NCBI GenBank assembly: GCA_041660205.1
Contig: JBAZWT010000001.1
Coordinates: forward strand, 1-64,000
Source: Candidatus Babeliales bacterium
GTDB taxonomy: Bacteria > Babelota > Babeliae > Babelales > Chromulinivoraceae
Direction of reading: 5' to 3'
Length of the DNA stretch: 64,000 nt
Below are positions 62,643 to 64,000 of the stretch, in pieces; positions within the stretch are counted from its first letter, which is position 1; every line of letters begins with the position of its first letter. Made by a program: the position numbers and the translations under genes. The notes beneath the pieces are model-generated. The model worked only from the letters and a program-made list of their open reading frames with translations. It did not search any database and had not been told where the DNA came from.

Positions 62643-63776
62643 ATGAATACAACTTTTGATTTTTTTTACGCTGTCCCCTTTACGCAAATTCTTTTAACGA
62701 TAACGCTTACAACAATCATAACGATTCTTGCACTCTTCAATGGTTGCTGGTTTGTTATTCCATGTTTTTATGCAACGTTACTAGGCTATTTTCTCTACAA
62801 AAAAAATAGCTCATATTTGTTCATTTTGTCTCTGTGTCTTATTTTTTCTATCGCAACATTGCTCAAAATTCAACAACAATATAAAAATTATCACTCGCAT
62901 GAAAATTTTTTCAAAAAACACGTAACCCTTGACGCAACAATCTTACAAGTAAGTGAGTCAAGCCTTAACAAAGAGCAAACAACACTTCTTTTAAAAACTA
63001 AAACTATCTACGGCGCTGACAAGCAAACTTTGTCTCTTCCGCAAAATATTCTTGTTTTTTTACCAACCAAGCGCGCTCAAAAACTTAAAGAGGGACAAGA
63101 AATAACAGTTTCCAAATTGGAACTTTTGCAGCCAGAACGAGGCTGTCCATACGAATCTTATTTAATAAAAGAAAATATTTGGGCAACTGCGTCTATAGCA
63201 TCACAAACCATCAACGTTACCAAGCAAGCAAACCTACCATTATATAAAAAATGTTTTAATCTTTTTTCAGCTCATCTAAACAAAAGCACAGCAAGTCTTT
63301 ATAACCCGCTTTTTTTAGGAAAACGAGAAAAAAACCTAAGCACAATTTCCATTCAGCATAACTCTATGTATTGGGGTATTGCGCATCATATGGCTCGTTC
63401 AGGAATTCACCTAGTCACCATTTTCGGACTTCTCATGACAACGCTTCATTACGCACGCGTCAGGCACTCTTATCGCTATTTACTTGGCGCTCTTTTGTCT
63501 ATTGGATACTTTCAAATAACATTTTCAAGCATCTCTTTTATTCGTGCTCTTCTTATGATTCTTTTTCAAATGTTTAGCAAAATTAATAAATTTACTTATT
63601 CAAGCGTTCATGCTTTAACGATGACCACGCTTATGGTGCTTATGTATAATCCTCTGCAAATTTTCTTTTTAGATTTTCAGCTTAGCTTTGGCGTGACATA
63701 TATTATTATATGGCTCTTTCGCACCAAATACGCTAAAACAGTTGCCTTTGATCAAAAAAGTCTCGTACGTTCCTAA
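62643..63776 (+). CDS. comEC: ComEC/Rec2-type DNA uptake channel, short form
   Basis: A 377-residue membrane protein. N-terminal hydrophobic segments (TITLTTIITILALFNGCWFV) are followed by a soluble OB-like part and then the competence domain: HHMARSGIHLVTIFGLLM, SFIRALLMILFQMF and FFLDFQLSFGVTYIIIWLF. These blocks match the ComEC channel part. Full ComEC proteins are about 700-800 residues; this one ends soon after the LSFG block and has no metallo-beta-lactamase domain. It may be truncated or a compact form. It is divergent from the M16 gene. Confidence 0.85.
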   Translation: MNTTFDFFYAVPFTQILLTITLTTIITILALFNGCWFVIPCFYATLLGYFLYKKNSSYLFILSLCLIFSIATLLKIQQQYKNYHSHENFFKKHVTLDATILQVSESSLNKEQTTLLLKTKTIYGADKQTLSLPQNILVFLPTKRAQKLKEGQEITVSKLELLQPERGCPYESYLIKENIWATASIASQTINVTKQANLPLYKKCFNLFSAHLNKSTASLYNPLFLGKREKNLSTISIQHNSMYWGIAHHMARSGIHLVTIFGLLMTTLHYARVRHSYRYLLGALLSIGYFQITFSSISFIRALLMILFQMFSKINKFTYSSVHALTMTTLMVLMYNPLQIFFLDFQLSFGVTYIIIWLFRTKYAKTVAFDQKSLVRS

Positions 63777-63826
63777 AATATATACCACACAATAACGCAA
63801 AGCGTATTTGTAAAAAAGGAGCTCAT

Positions 63827-64000
63827 ATGAAGCGTATTTTAGACAGAAAGATCATTGCTGCTTGCACTCTTACACTGTTTTACTCATCACTTTGCCATGG
63901 CCGACTAGATGGGCGACTCGTTTCGCCAGAAGAACTTTTCGATCTCGCAATCGAAGCTCAAAAAGAAGAAATTTGCATAGACCCAACAAATGAAACTCGT
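63827..64000 (+). CDS. Exported protein, 5' end only
   Basis: The frame starts at ATG 63827 after a strong AAGGAG site and runs off the right edge (58 codons). The start is a signal peptide (KIIAACTLTLFYSSLCHG), followed by RLDGRLVSPEELFDLAIEAQ. The gene cannot be assigned without the rest. Confidence 0.7.
   Translation, partial: MKRILDRKIIAACTLTLFYSSLCHGRLDGRLVSPEELFDLAIEAQKEEICIDPTNETR

Overview
The window is AT-rich, gene-dense DNA from a Gram-negative bacterium with a small genome. The envelope genes (a BamD-like lipoprotein, a Skp-like chaperone, MurJ, a large beta-barrel porin ending in Phe) show a diderm. Many small proteins with signal peptides and no recognisable family, leucine-rich repeat proteins, a SET-domain protein, an archaeal/rickettsial-type ValRS, split operons and several broken genes fit a protist-associated lineage. 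My best guess is Candidatus Dependentiae (TM6/Babeliae). That is inference from style and content; no phylogenetic marker was compared.

Layout. 1-2.2 kb: bamD-like, yraN and cdsA. 2.2-3.0 kb: non-coding DNA dense in hairpins. 3-7 kb: hisS, then a porin with a cysteine ladder and a small exported protein. 7.2-8.4 kb: a DUF4143 ATPase remnant and a HEPN/MNT toxin-antitoxin-like pair. 8.4-12.9 kb: tyrS, a site-2-protease homologue without its catalytic residues, and valS. 13-17.7 kb: exported proteins of unknown function and ybeY. 17.9-20 kb: a polar amino-acid ABC transporter. 20-21.3 kb: a tandem pair of small exported proteins with a ubiquitin-like sequence pattern, then a long imperfect palindrome. 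21.3-24.6 kb: atpD-atpC-herA. 24.7-29.8 kb: exported or membrane proteins of unknown function. 30-33.2 kb: lon and a LolD-type ATPase with an odd start. 33.2-35 kb: small exported proteins. 35-37.7 kb: murJ, initiator tRNA and tmRNA. 38.3-42.8 kb: a skp interrupted by a stop codon, pth, alaS and a HIT hydrolase. 43-46.4 kb: a GT2 glycosyltransferase carrying a palindromic element in frame, a Skp-like/SET fusion, and glyA. 46.5-50.4 kb: two paralogous leucine-rich repeat proteins. 50.6-53 kb: efp-nusB and parA with a ribbon-helix-helix partner. 53-59.9 kb: an alpha/beta hydrolase, small exported proteins, rpsA-ndk and an IscU/SufU-like scaffold. 59.9-64 kb: a frameshifted M16 peptidase, a short ComEC, and the start of another exported protein.

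How the genes fit together. The housekeeping genes cover translation (five tRNA synthetases, EF-P, S1, Pth, tmRNA), envelope assembly, ATP synthesis and protein quality control (Lon, tmRNA). The accessory part is dominated by exported proteins, several with eukaryote-like modules (SET, C2H2 finger, LRR, possible beta-grasp), which suggests interaction with a host. A family of GC-rich palindromic elements (core ACCCGGCTTCG ... ACGCCGAGG) is scattered between genes and once inside a gene. The most unusual single item is the tmRNA, whose tag frame is 39 codons long and encodes a membrane-like hydrophobic stretch followed by RRR. Several genes carry a stop, frameshift or unusual start, which points either to ongoing decay or to errors in the assembly.
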